From Tritrichomonas foetus (taxonomy: Eukaryota > Parabasalia > Tritrichomonadida > Tritrichomonadidae): a stretch of 64,000 nt of DNA. A program made the translations under genes and the position numbers. The notes below the pieces were generated by a model. That model was given only the letters and a program-made list of their open reading frames with translations. It did not search any database and was not told where the DNA came from. Within the stretch, counting starts at the first letter, position 1, and each line of letters starts with the position of its first letter. The stretch lies in the NCBI GenBank assembly GCA_001839685.1, contig MLAK01000035.1, forward strand, positions 54,911 to 118,910, given 5' to 3'. This document shows, in pieces, positions 1-10,266 of this stretch.

Positions 1-2
1 AG

Positions 3-164
3 CTATATATAAATATGAAACATAGACATTGGACACTATCATTTATGCAAAGCCAAAAATTTTGCATTTTTCTTGATAGGAAAGGATACTATGATCCATC
101 TTTATCAAATATTCCTGGTGAAATATATTTAACCTTAGCTCCTCTCAAAAAGTTCAAAATTTGA
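3..164 (+). CDS. possible C-terminal coding fragment, open at the left edge
   Basis: A reading frame is open from the window edge to a TGA at 162-164. A possible internal ATG lies at 15, giving 49 residues. The composition (FCIFLDRKGYYDPSLSNIPG and similar) is less Lys/Asn/Ile-biased than random AT-rich sequence, so it may be the end of a gene or a relic. No family is recognised and chance cannot be excluded. Confidence 0.2.
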   Translation, partial: LYINMKHRHWTLSFMQSQKFCIFLDRKGYYDPSLSNIPGEIYLTLAPLKKFKI

Positions 165-635
165 ATGAGAATCTATTTCTCAGGAATTCCGAGACAGATT
201 TTTATATAGCTTTGCTGATTGTATTATACATATGACCTATAATAACATATTCCAATTTCAGAAAGATTCATCGGTGAAGGGTCTGTTCGCACACTTCTGA
301 TAATAATTACAAATGAGAATTTATATGAGCAATCAATTATTTGAATGATATTGAATAATTTAAATACTTCTCAATATTTTGAATAAAAGGTCAATTTATG
401 TGGAGTCGGCCCTTAACTCAAATCATCTAATATGCGACATGTTATATGAAAATTATATCAAAAGTAAATTCAGAATCACAAAATCTGCGAAACAAATGAA
501 TCATTTCTAATCTAAAATCGAATATTTCATATCCATATATAATATTGTATTACGCAATAGTTTAGTGACTATAATTCGCATAATCCATATTTTTGGATAA
601 ATTCCACGGATCTACATAAAGTTAAAATTCAAACA
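165..635. other. intergenic, nothing recognised
   Basis: AT-rich sequence with frequent stops in all frames. No gene, RNA or repeat was seen. Confidence 0.5.
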
Positions 636-1355
636 TTATGGCTGTGGACGGTTAAGTAACGATTTTATATCGTAAAAGAATGAGTAATCATTCGCATTAT
701 TATTTTGATTATTTTTCTGAGAAAAAGATGACTCTGATGGACTTGGTTCTGTAGAAGCATCACTATTTGATTCATTTTCAACTATTTGGTAAGAATCTAC
801 AGGAAAGCCATACTTCGCGCATAAATCTGATGGAAGAGATGCAATGAAGCATATTGGAGCATCGTCGTTGGCTTTTCTAATGCACCAGTGTCTTGGATTG
901 ATCCACTGTGGAGCTATTTCAGGAAGGATTCCACTGAAAAATCCATTCAAATCTTGGACTGAACGATAAACGCCAAAGCCGAGCTTCTGGAAGCAGCCGT
1001 TTACGCATGATTTTGATCGTCGTGTTAATCGCTTGAGTTTTTCAGTGTTGACAAGAAGAAAACCGCTTCCAAATAAAATTCCGCAAATGATTCCCCTGAG
1101 GGCATCATTTCCATCATCCCTCACAACGAAGTGATGTATCAAATTGAGGTGTTTGATGAAAGTTGTCATGCCAAAGTTTCGTTTGTTGCGATCATCAGCG
1201 AGTTGAAAATATGTCGTAATTCGGGCGAAGTCGTTTTGTTCTTGATATGTGAGTTTGCAAATTAGGGGATCGCTGAATAGCTGTGCTTGAGGCACAAATT
1301 GTACGTTCATCTGCCTTTGATCATATGCTTCAACGAACATATTTTGCAATATCAA
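636..1355 (-). CDS. initiator-binding-domain-like protein (IBP39-type winged helix)
   Basis: 239 residues. The central region (about 50-165) follows the pattern I know from trichomonad initiator-binding domains (IBP39 family). It runs from a helical N-terminal part to FVVRDD...RGIICGILFG, then a recognition-helix-like segment with RRSKSCVNGCFQKLGF, then a W...RHWCIRK block. The tail (195-239) is Ser/Asn/Glu-rich and disordered. In Trichomonas vaginalis IBP39 this domain binds the Inr element around transcription start sites. A role in DNA binding is inferred here; there is no partner gene nearby. A later start at MNVQF (residue 16) is possible. The assignment is by remembered family motifs, not a search. 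Confidence 0.6.
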   Translation of the reverse strand: MILQNMFVEAYDQRQMNVQFVPQAQLFSDPLICKLTYQEQNDFARITTYFQLADDRNKRNFGMTTFIKHLNLIHHFVVRDDGNDALRGIICGILFGSGFLLVNTEKLKRLTRRSKSCVNGCFQKLGFGVYRSVQDLNGFFSGILPEIAPQWINPRHWCIRKANDDAPICFIASLPSDLCAKYGFPVDSYQIVENESNSDASTEPSPSESSFSQKNNQNNNANDYSFFYDIKSLLNRPQP

Positions 1356-2135
1356 AAAAATAGTTTTTCAACTTTTTCAATAACTATATTATTTGCTTTT
1401 TTTATGAAGAAACCACGGCTTTTTGAGAATAGGATTTTCTTTTTGAATGCTAATCAACTTAAATATTAATAGAAAATTGAATAGATATCTTTATTTCCTC
1501 GAATGGTCAAAGTAAAACAAAAAATTAATCGATTTTTTTCATTATGTATCTGGCCTTAAATTGAATGATTGAGACCATATTGTTCAGGAAAAATGAATGA
1601 GTTTATCTCGTGTCTCTATTCAATTTGTTCTTTTCGTTATCAATTTTGAATGAAAAGAAAAATAACAACTTTTTAATTATTATTATCCAGAATTAAATAA
1701 TTAAAAATGTATTGAAAAAAGACACTAGGTATAGAATCAAAACTATTAATAACTCAGGAAAAAATTGGCCAAATTATAATATAAATAGTTTTAATATTTT
1801 TATAAATTATTTCTTTTTCACTTTGATAAATATATGGATGTTTAACATTTATTTAAGGAGATATTTCCAAATTAAAAAAAACATTCAATTCTATGAATTT
1901 CCGTAAATAACAAATATAGATCATATTGAAGTACATACCCCACTATCAACTCAGATACATGAAAATATGAGGTATTTAAAATAAACAATTTGAAAATTCA
2001 GGGCATTGTTGTGAATAAGAAATCTTGGTAATGTGCATATAAAAATAGAGATTTCATATAATTCATATAGTTGATACTATCCTACGCCATAATATTCTCG
2101 TTTTGCTCACGATTATAAAAATTCGAATTTATATT
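1356..2135. other. intergenic, nothing recognised
   Basis: Very AT-rich spacer between the 5' end of the initiator-binding-like gene and the left end of the first transposon. Short open frames here have Ile/Phe/Asn/Lys-dominated translations expected by chance. Confidence 0.5.
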
Positions 2136-2137
2136 TA

Positions 2138-2161
2138 CCCCAAAATCGCAAACTTTTCCCC
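2138..2161 (+). repeat. left terminal inverted repeat of the first transposon
   Basis: 24 bp beginning CCCCAAAATCG and ending TTTTCCCC, preceded by TA. It matches the reverse complement of 6166-6189 at 22 of 24 positions. Confidence 0.65.
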
Positions 2162-2195
2162 TTTCTGTTTTACAAGATATGGTTATAATTCGACG

Positions 2196-2219
2196 AAAAT
2201 CTGACAATTGTCAGATTTT
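2196..2219. repeat. perfect 24-bp palindrome inside the transposon end
   Basis: The sequence around CTGACAATTGTCAG is a perfect palindrome from 2196 to 2219. It lies 34 bp inside the left inverted repeat and about 120 bp upstream of the transposase start. It could be a subterminal transposase-binding site, a hairpin or an operator. The right end has no copy that I can see. Confidence 0.6.
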
Positions 2220-2339
2220 TATTGATAGTTTTTTTCAATATTAAAATAACTTTTTGATTAAATTAATGTACGGTTAGAATGGATCATTTCACTTTTTATA
2301 TTCTCACATATGTATATTTAATTTCTAATTTCAGACTTA

Positions 2340-3708
2340 ATGGGGAAGAAAAGAAAGTATTCCAAAAGAAAACAAATACTACTTCCGTTGACGAATATTC
2401 GAAAAGTGCCCAAGTTTCCGAAACTGGTCAAAAACCATCATGTGTGGATGAATGATTCCATCAATGAAGTAGCTCCCATATGGGAATACTTGAAAATGAA
2501 GGAATTACCATATGGGGCGCTTAAACAAGTTTCACATGATACGAATATAAAATATCAAACGCTTAAAAAATGGCGACAAAAATTTAAAAAAGACCCTAAC
2601 TACACTCCATATGAAGCACTAGGGGTAACAACTGTCTCTTATACACATCTAGATGTGTATAAGAGACAGNGTAACAACGCTCCCAAATGAAACAGAAGAT
2701 CAACTATTCAATTTAGTATCTGATAAACTTAATAACGGAACTCCATTCACCTTGAACGAACTTCAAGACACAGCAATTCATTTGTATCAACAATTATCCA
2801 TGGAACAAGTTGGTAGAGATCGTTTCTCGGCCACAAATTCTTGGGCTTACAGATTCCTTGACAAATACGGCCTATCGGTGAGATCATCAAAACCCAGTAA
2901 AAAGGGAGAAGTGGATCCAAAGTTTATTGACATCTTTATAGAAAAATTAACACATGCAGCTCAAGATTATCATCCTGAAAGAATCTTCAATATGGATGAA
3001 ACTTTTGTCCATGTGTGTTGCCCACCTTCCAAAGTAATTGGCAGGAAAGGAGCTGAAAACGTTCCATCTTTTATTAATGAAGATGAAAAAAGTGGTTTTA
3101 CATGTTTAACAACAATTAGCTTTGGGGGAACTATACTTGAACCAATATTTCTCACGAAAGGTAATCAAGAAAACTCCGAAATGCAATTCGGAGAAGCCTG
3201 GAATTATGAAAATGATATCAAAATAATGAAAAGTGAAACAGGTTGGGCAACCAGTGAAGTGATGTGTCAATACATTAAATGGTTATCAGAACAAGTTAAT
3301 AATGAGCCTTGCTGTTTAGTCTTAGATGTATACAGCACGCATAAAGATGCAATTGTCAGAGAACTTGCACAGAGTTTGCAAATAGATCTCATTTTTGTCC
3401 CCGCCAATGGTACTGGTTCCTTTCAGCCATTAGATAGAAAGATCTTTGGAATTATTAAGGCTAAAATGAAAAAAGCGTGGGATATTTCACGGAGAAAAGC
3501 AATTGAAGGGAATTCAGTTTGGAATAAAGCTTTAGCTGCACGAACATTCAAAGAAATACTTAATAAAGTAAGCAGTCATGCATATAAATCAGCATGGAAC
3601 ATTCCTGGTTTCCCCATGATAAGTAAATGTGAAAATAAGATTTCTAGCACAGATGATACGGATGATACAGATTATAATTTTGAAGATGAGTTTTTAGAGT
3701 ATTTTTAA
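2340..3708 (+). CDS. DDE transposase (pogo/Tc1 type), split by an adapter artefact
   Basis: Two open frames (2340 onward and about 2671-3708) are one gene interrupted by 2632-2670 plus a short duplicated GTAACAAC. Removing 46 bases restores a frame of about 440 residues. The N-terminal part is basic with an HTH-like segment (KQVSHDTNIKYQTLKKWRQK). The catalytic part has the DDE_1 pattern: NMDETF, LVLDVYSTH and a third acidic site in FQPLDRKIFG. The C-terminus has a short DDTDDT repeat. It catalyses cut-and-paste transposition. The start at 2340 follows the last upstream stop and gives a Lys/Arg-rich leader. The family call is firm; activity is not shown. Confidence 0.85.
2632..2670. other. 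Nextera/Tn5 mosaic-end adapter dimer plus one N (assembly artefact)
   Basis: 2632-2650 is the 19-bp mosaic end CTGTCTCTTATACACATCT and 2651-2669 is its exact reverse complement, followed by N at 2670. The flanks repeat GTAACAAC (2625-2632 and 2671-2678), as expected when two neighbouring tagmentation fragments sharing about 9 bp are joined. Read through, it gives the well-known artefact peptide SYTHLDVYKRQ. It is not biological and it breaks the transposase frame. Confidence 0.97.
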
Positions 3709-6165
3709 TCATCATCAACAAGTGTATTTACTATTTCGAACTCATATTCAGCTAGAACAACTCATGATATTGGTAAGAGAAGGTGTACATTCCGTGAATT
3801 TTGCGAAATCAATTCATTTTGAAATAAAAAGTAGGAAATGAATCAGCTCAAACAGTTTTTTGTGGATCATTTAATGTAAATTCATGAAATTATGAATTTT
3901 TACCTTTAGATGAAAAAAATGTTTTCATTTCCAACTTCTGTGAAAACAATAACAAGAATATATTTCTTTTGGAGCTTTTCCACTTTTAACTGCAAAATCA
4001 CAAGCTATTTTTTTGATGGCAGAAATAATGTGACAGAAAAGGTCGGTAATAACAAAAGGATATGCTTCAATCAACAATGTAAACGATTCTTCACTTACTT
4101 TAATAGAGTGAATGGTAAATTTTCTGGTCTTGAGGCAATCACGAATGGCATGAAGAGTAATTTGAATAAAAATGCTTTCACATCTGTGAAATAGTAGAAC
4201 TTAGAACAGGAGCAAAGAAGCAGATTCACCATTAGTTTCACGAATCACTATATCACTTGGTAAGATTTCATATAAAAGTTTTGAACTTTGAACTTTAGTT
4301 TTCTTTTCCCCCTCCTTCTTTTTTTCTGCGTCTTCTTATTCATTAATTAAATTCGATTTTACCTTTATAACCAGAACAAGAAAAATCATTTTTCATCTCT
4401 TTCAAGTCTTAATAAAATCACAGCGTATGGAAAATTTCTAAATATTATCATTATTGAGAGAGACATCATCTATATTTATATAAGTCTATTTATAAATATG
4501 TATAGCTTAAGTTGTAAACATCATTTTTGTTGTATCTTAACAATATTGTATTTATTGAATCTTTTTCAAATCAACGATTGATGTCTTGACCGAGCATTGA
4601 TCAGGCGTGAAGCGATTAATCCAGAAATTGGCATATCACTTCTTCTCCTACTTTCATATCTTCGTACTTTTAGCATGTTAATAATTGTACATGCCAAATT
4701 TATTCGAAGTTGTGTTCATGATTTTGCAAGCAAACAATTTCATGTTCAAAGGGAAAAAAACGAGATTTTCATTGTTTGCAAAGTCGTTTCACTATGATAA
4801 TTCTGGTTCTTACAGAACTAATATGCCAAAAAATGATCCTCGCGAGGATTTTATTGTTGAACCAATGAATGCTTTATTTTATCTTGTGAAACAAATATAA
4901 ATCTCCAAGTTATATCGATATTTGTACGAATTTTTACATGATTTTTTAGTTGATGATGATTAGGTGCAAGAGTAGAAGTAAAAAGAATTGTATAAAGAAA
5001 CATTGATGCAGTATGATCACGTTCAACATTAAAATTAGGTGCATGCGAGGCTGGAGAAAAACACACCACCCAAAAAAAGTGGAAAAGGTATTTCTCTAAT
5101 TTGATACTATTAGTGAACGATTTGTTAATCGATATTTGTCCAATAACGATTAAAAATTATACTGCAACAAAATAGGTAAATAAAGAAACCATTAATTAAT
5201 AAACGAAATAACATTTCACGACTTGATAATAACTAAAAGGAAAAATAACGATAATTTATTGATGATTTTCATTCAATATATTGATTGTAAGATTGTATTA
5301 CATCACCAGATAATATATTATATTTGACTTCTTAGAAAATTAAATGATAATATCTAAAATTAAAGAAAAGCAAAATAATATCGACTTTTTCGATGTAATT
5401 TTGAGCAAATTTACCTCACCAACTTGGATGGATTAAAAGTGAAAATTCAGTAGTCAATAAAATTATCAATGAAGAAATAACAACAAGTTTTCTGACTTAA
5501 AAACGTATATCAGCATATAATTCACGCGTTGCTATTAAGAAATATAAGGATAAAACACAAAAACAAGAAAAAATGAAAACCGCTATTTTGATGATTTGTG
5601 GCTATTTTTTTATTTTCGGCTCTAACTGAAATATAGAATTATATTTGACGCGATAATTTCTATTTCCAGAAATAACTTTTGAATTTCCTTTGAATAAAAA
5701 TTATTGAGAAATGTAAATGATTCCATTTTTGGCGCGAATTTTTTTATTTTTGCAACATATAGAACACATCTCATTTAGATTAATTTCACTTGAGGTACTT
5801 GGTAAATTTTGTTTGAAGGTCGTTTTTTTAGACGATTAATGTCAGATAAAGTGTCCCAAAAAATCTAATTTTCGTTGAATTACCGATTATATGTTTTTGT
5901 ACGTGTTTAAAAATATGTGCCCCAAAATACGAAACAAGAAAACATCTGTGTATAATGATGAAAGGATTTCAATTTTTTTTGCGATCGATGTTTTTAGTGG
6001 AAAAGAGCTATTTTGCTGTGCATGCAAAGGCGAATAATCGTGTAAAAGGTATCGAATAGAAAATCATTTCTCGGCGAGTTATGATCATTTTCTGATATTT
6101 TTCGGTAAATAACGTATTTTATTCAATATGTTATCGTACGTTTTTTGGCAAAATGGTCGTCAAAA
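3709..6165. other. non-coding interior of the first transposon
   Basis: No intact gene was recognised. Short frames on the + strand near 3910-4194 and 4597-4900 have no recognisable domain. A copy of CCCCAAAATACG at about 5924, in the same orientation as the left repeat, hints at a second internal end or a nested short derivative. Confidence 0.4.
3925..4335 (-). pseudogene. possible decayed coding frame, family unknown
   Basis: On the minus strand one frame stays open over about 136 codons except for a single TAA at 4201-4203. It ends in TGA at 3925-3927. Its translation looks protein-like (KLLYEILPSDIVIRETNGES, then a Thr/His/Ser-rich amphipathic stretch). It starts without a clear ATG. It could be a relic inside the transposon or chance; no homologue is recognised. 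Confidence 0.25.
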
Positions 6166-6189
6166 GGGGAAAAGTATACGATTTTGGGG
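6166..6189 (-). repeat. right terminal inverted repeat of the first transposon
   Basis: 24 bp, reverse-complementary to 2138-2161 with two mismatches. It ends in CGATTTTGGGG followed by TA. Confidence 0.65.
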
Positions 6190-6191
6190 TA

Positions 6192-7206
6192 ATTCCAAAA
6201 TTAACCCTATTAAGTATATTACCTATAAATCACACTTATAATATCTTTTTTCTAATTTTAAGGCTATTCTGAAATCATAATCACATTTATTTCGAGAAGA
6301 ATTTCGGTGGAAGGAAAAACTTCCATGAAAAAATCTCGAATAACTTCAAAATAATGTGGATATAATGTGTACATAATTTCTTCTTCAACAATGAACAATT
6401 AAAATCGGTTATTGAAATGTTGTCACCCAATTTCCAATATAATTTTCATTTACATAGAGAATATCATGAGAAGTATATACCTGGTGTGCCAAATCTTTCA
6501 TCAAACATCATTAACCAAAGGCACACTGTCCATCTTAAATCAAAGAGTAAATTTTTAGATGCCAATGCAGTCAATGATTTGTTGTTACAATGTAACACCC
6601 AAAAAGAGCACTGAAAAAGTATAGAATAGATAATTAAAAAAGAAATTTCAGATATATATTTTCAAGGTATTACAAGATCTCCGAGCTGAGGATTTTTCCA
6701 TTGGGTAGATTATACTGAATGGTTCAAAAAAACCATTTGTCACAATCAGGATATTACATATTTCTATTTGTTTCACACGACAGAGTAAGGATAAATATTA
6801 GAAAATGCTCATTGATGAGAGAGATTTTTATTTCAGTGTAATCCTCTTGAGAATCAATGGATTTAATAATTATTTATCTTATGAAAAGCAATATTTCTCT
6901 TTGCTAATCACTAGATTTCAATTAGCTCATCTCAATATTTCAATTAGCTCATCTCAATATTTCATGAGATTTTAGTGATCATTCATAAAACATATAAGTG
7001 AAAATTATTCTTAATTAGATATCAACAAGACAGAAAATCCAATAAAAAGTTATTCAATCTCATTTCTCTCTCGTTTAATAAAGAGTTTGTATTTGAAACC
7101 AACTAATTTATCGATCATCTAGAATAATCGATAGTTACTGAACATAAAAAAGAGGGGAAAAAATACTTGTATACATAAATATAATTTTATTACCTTTGGG
7201 AAAACT
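6192..7206. other. intergenic, with a doubtful short frame
   Basis: About 1 kb between the transposon and the 3' end of the PAK-type kinase. A 65-codon frame at 6417-6614 (MLSPNFQYNFHL...) has no recognised domain and could be a relic. Otherwise only a short tandem duplication is seen. Confidence 0.4.
6916..6959. repeat. 22-bp tandem duplication
   Basis: Two perfect adjacent copies of a 22-bp unit starting TTTCAATTAGCTCATCTC (6916-6937 and 6938-6959), followed by a third partial TTTCA. It is a recent slippage-type duplication in non-coding DNA. Confidence 0.85.
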
Positions 7207-8571
7207 TCAAAATCCATCAAAATCTTCGTTTGCTGCGAGCTCTGTTGCCAATTTCAGCAATGGTGGAATGAACTGTTGATCACATGCGAGTTCCATGAAT
7301 GGGTGCTGAAGGAGTTCGTCGACCTTTGCACGTAGCTTCACGTCTGGATTGAGGCATTTTTCGAGGAAATCGAGGAATTGTGGTGATCGTGCTTCTTTAT
7401 TTGATATTTCTGGGATTCCTTGTGAAACGATAAGGAACAGTGCTCTCATTGGGGGCACTTCGACATAAGGCGGCTCACCTTCAGCAAGCTCTCTGCAAAG
7501 GATTCCAAGTGACCAAACGTCGACTTCGAATGAATAAGGTTGTGCTTTAATGAGTTCTGGAGCCATCCAATAGGGTGTACCAACAATGGACTTCCTTGAT
7601 TCGTTTTTATCGTGCAATTGAGCAGTGTAGCCAAAATCTGCTAATTTGACTTCACCATTTTGATTAAGCAATACATTATCTGTTTTAATGTCACGATGGA
7701 TTTTATTTTGGCCGTGCATGTATCTGAGGCTCTTGAGAATCTCACGAGCAAAGTATGCAATATGTGGCTCCTGACAATCACAAAAAGTGGCAATATTTGT
7801 GAGGGAACCACCATCCATATATTCCATCAATATCCACAAAGTGTCCTCAACTCTGTGTGCTGAAATGAAACCAACAATAAATTCACTTTTCATACTTGCC
7901 ATTAAGCGTGTTTCTTCAAGTAAAGTAGTTTCATTCTTATCATTCAAAATCATCTCCTTGACAGCAATCTTCTTTCCTTTGTAGAGAGCAGTATAAACAG
8001 TGCAGGTTGATCCTTCATCCAATTTCTCGAGCTCTTCCAAGAAAGACCTTGGATCATCTTTGCGAAGGAATGATTCCAATTTTGGAAGTGGCTCAACTGG
8101 GACTGAATTATAAATTGCGTTGGCTTCATTGATGCATGGATTTGAGATGAAATTCATCGTATCGACGACTTCCTGGGGATGCTCTAAACATTCTTGTTTT
8201 TGAATGCCGCTGGCCTTCAAAGTTTTCTCCCATTCTTGTGGAAGTCCTCTGAAACCGGTTTCGCTATCATAATCGACATGAATGAGGTGTTCGACCGCCA
8301 TTGGTTCGGATATCAACATTCCGTTAACTTCGGTGACTTTTGCGGCTGGTAAAAGGTTTGAATCGATGCTTCCATCTGCAATAGTTGCCGTTGCGCCTGC
8401 GCCAATGGCGCTTACCATTTGTCGAGGAACATTAACGTATTGTCCGGTTTCTGAATTGATTGTAACGTGAACACCACGTTCGAGTTCGTATGGGGATGAG
8501 ACTTCATACTTTGGCTTTGTCTTGCCGGTATCTTTCTCTTTTTTTTTACCGAGCTTAAACACTTGAGTCAT
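7207..8571 (-). CDS. PAK/STE20-type protein kinase with two CRIB motifs
   Basis: 454 residues. A Lys-rich leader is followed by two Rho-GTPase-binding (CRIB) motifs. The first is divergent, starting SSPYELERGVHVTI (about 25-48). The second is canonical, ISEPMAVEHLIHV...GFRGLPQEW (about 86-112). The kinase domain (about 180-430) has a degenerate Gly loop (LDEGSTCTVY), the ATP Lys in IAVKEM, HRDIKTDN, LADFG and the PAK-like GTPYWMAPE activation segment. Family role: Rac/Cdc42-activated Ser/Thr kinase acting on the actin cytoskeleton and MAPK modules. Two CRIB motifs in one PAK is unusual. The start is the first ATG and sits at the head of the conserved leader. The 5' end faces the tubby gene across 642 bp. 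Confidence 0.92.
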   Translation of the reverse strand: MTQVFKLGKKKEKDTGKTKPKYEVSSPYELERGVHVTINSETGQYVNVPRQMVSAIGAGATATIADGSIDSNLLPAAKVTEVNGMLISEPMAVEHLIHVDYDSETGFRGLPQEWEKTLKASGIQKQECLEHPQEVVDTMNFISNPCINEANAIYNSVPVEPLPKLESFLRKDDPRSFLEELEKLDEGSTCTVYTALYKGKKIAVKEMILNDKNETTLLEETRLMASMKSEFIVGFISAHRVEDTLWILMEYMDGGSLTNIATFCDCQEPHIAYFAREILKSLRYMHGQNKIHRDIKTDNVLLNQNGEVKLADFGYTAQLHDKNESRKSIVGTPYWMAPELIKAQPYSFEVDVWSLGILCRELAEGEPPYVEVPPMRALFLIVSQGIPEISNKEARSPQFLDFLEKCLNPDVKLRAKVDELLQHPFMELACDQQFIPPLLKLATELAANEDFDGF

Positions 8572-9213
8572 TTAGCAGAAAAGTGTCGAATTTAAATTTT
8601 ATTTCAAGACTCACATTCACTGATTACTTTTTGAAGAATTTTATTTTCCTCTCTACTTTTTGAGAATGGAAATGCAACCTGAACTTTTTTGAATGATTAT
8701 ATGACCATATATACAAATAAAAAGTAATTTCATCAGAAAACTATGCAGAATCTTTCTCAAGAAATCGGTGATTATTTGCTGTGAAGTGTAAATCAGAGTC
8801 ATAACAATTAGAAATTCAAGAAATATTTAATTTCTCAAGCAAAAATCATTCTCGACAAATTAATTTTTTTTCATTGTGAGAATGTGTTTTTGACATATAG
8901 AATGAATAATATCAAGTGATGATATGCGTAAACTCACACAATGGTGTACGTTTATCAAGTGATTAGCGTTTCGTTTCAAATTTGGTTTTTATGATCACTG
9001 AGTTTACGATATCACTCATCTTAAACTTATCAAAAAATTAATTTACTTGTTTTTAAAATACACTAGCTATCTTTTACTTTCATAAACACCATTCCCGCTT
9101 CAAAAGGGAACGATTTTCGAAAAAATTTTGTCACATATTCAAAAAGTTTAACTTTTTAACACTAATTTTTTCAAAACCATTTTTCAGAAAATCATGCACG
9201 TTTAATTATTTCA
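8572..9213. promoter_or_regulatory. divergent intergenic region (PAK-type kinase / tubby gene)
   Basis: 642 bp between two divergently transcribed genes, so it must hold both promoters. No RNA gene or ORF was seen. An ACGTTTAA element lies just upstream of the tubby start. Confidence 0.5.
9198..9205 (+). promoter_or_regulatory. candidate core promoter element ACGTTTAA
   Basis: The element is 8 bp upstream of the tubby-gene ATG. It resembles CGTTTA-type elements found 5-25 bp upstream of several other starts here. The ATG is immediately preceded by TTTCA, which resembles an Inr core. Confidence 0.3.
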
Positions 9214-10266
9214 ATGCGACCAACAATCGTTTTTTCTTCCTCATCATACGCATCAGACGACGAAGTTGAGATAAAAAAGGCCGCATCATCAAAAAGAGAA
9301 ACACAGAAAAAACAACAAGTAAAGATTTCTCTTGACCAAGAAACAGATTCATTCAGTTATTCTGATAATTTTATCGTAATTCCACAAGGAAAGCCTAAAA
9401 CCGCAACTCTTCCACAAAAACAAGGAACAACAAAAACCAATTCTTCTATCAATAAAAGCAGAAATACGGGAAAAATCAATATAAAAATAGAAAGTGACAA
9501 TGATGAAAGTGACAGCGGGAATTATAGTCGAAGTTCGAACACAGAAAAAGACGATAAAAATATTACAGAAAAATCCGAACCCAAAATGAAAATAAAACCT
9601 GCTCACAATTCGGAATTAAATGATGACGATGATTTGCCACCCATAGTTTTGGTCAATAATCAGGCAAATACTATACCACAAGTAACATTTGCAGTATCAC
9701 GAAAAATTAAATCTTCTATTCGTGGCAAAAGGTTTTATTATTATTTTTACTCTGACTCCAACCCATTGTTTTGTGCAAAAGCTAAGTCTAGGCATCCAAC
9801 ATCACATATTCCAATCTGCAAAGGTGACCAAATTCATATGAAAGGAAAACATGAATATACTTTTCTTGTTGGAAATGATTCGACATTTTTTTCATTAAGA
9901 AAAGGGAAAAGCTCAGGTGATGAATTATTAGCAATGAATATTGTTTTGGATTCATCATTACTTATGCTTCCACGTCATATTGATGTTCAAATTTTTGAAA
10001 AAATTGGAATTCCACCAATTTCGCTCACAACCAAAAGGCCAAAAATGAGTACTCGTGGTGATTGGACTTTAGATTTTCATAACAAATTTACCATACCTAG
10101 TGAGAAAAATGCCATTTTTGTTTTATTGAATGATAAAGAAGGTCCTGACCTCCTTGTGACTCGAAAAATATCTGGAAGTGGTATGGAAATTGATTTGTGT
10201 ACAAATTTACCAGAAATTGCGGTTTTTGCAATTGGATTGGGGATATTCATTGCGAAGCTTCGTTGA
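9214..10266 (+). CDS. tubby C-terminal domain protein
   Basis: 350 residues. The first 155 are Ser/Lys/Asp-rich and disordered. The rest (about 158-350) fits a tubby beta-barrel. It begins FAVSRKIKSSIRGKRFYYYFY and has repeated strand patterns. It carries the typical late block DWTLDFHNKFTIPSEKN and ends with the hydrophobic central-helix segment PEIAVFAIGLGIFIAK. In other eukaryotes this domain binds PtdIns(4,5)P2 and links membrane to nucleus or cilium traffic. The canonical pattern in FHxK/RVTxPS is kept as FHNKFTIPS. The function in this organism is unknown. Confidence 0.85.
   Translation: MRPTIVFSSSSYASDDEVEIKKAASSKRETQKKQQVKISLDQETDSFSYSDNFIVIPQGKPKTATLPQKQGTTKTNSSINKSRNTGKINIKIESDNDESDSGNYSRSSNTEKDDKNITEKSEPKMKIKPAHNSELNDDDDLPPIVLVNNQANTIPQVTFAVSRKIKSSIRGKRFYYYFYSDSNPLFCAKAKSRHPTSHIPICKGDQIHMKGKHEYTFLVGNDSTFFSLRKGKSSGDELLAMNIVLDSSLLMLPRHIDVQIFEKIGIPPISLTTKRPKMSTRGDWTLDFHNKFTIPSEKNAIFVLLNDKEGPDLLVTRKISGSGMEIDLCTNLPEIAVFAIGLGIFIAKLR

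Larger units (their letters stand above)
2138..6189. mobile_element. putative 4.05-kb Tc1/pogo-type DNA transposon
   Basis: The two ends are inverted repeats of 24 bp with 22 matches, starting CCCCAAAATCG, and both are flanked directly by TA (2136-2137 and 6190-6191). TA is the target duplication expected for Tc1/mariner/pogo elements. The transposase lies 178 bp inside the left end. About 2.4 kb between the transposase and the right end has no intact gene. The element could therefore contain a passenger or decayed insertion, or the right repeat could belong to a second related copy. It is in a gene-poor stretch. Confidence 0.55.

Noticed and set aside
2340..2690. Separate 116-residue gene ending in SYTHLDVYKRQ
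   Set aside because: The end is translated sequencing adapter; it is the 5' part of the transposase.
4597..5069. Short overlapping frames on both strands inside the first transposon
   Set aside because: They contradict each other by strand and frame; no domain is visible.
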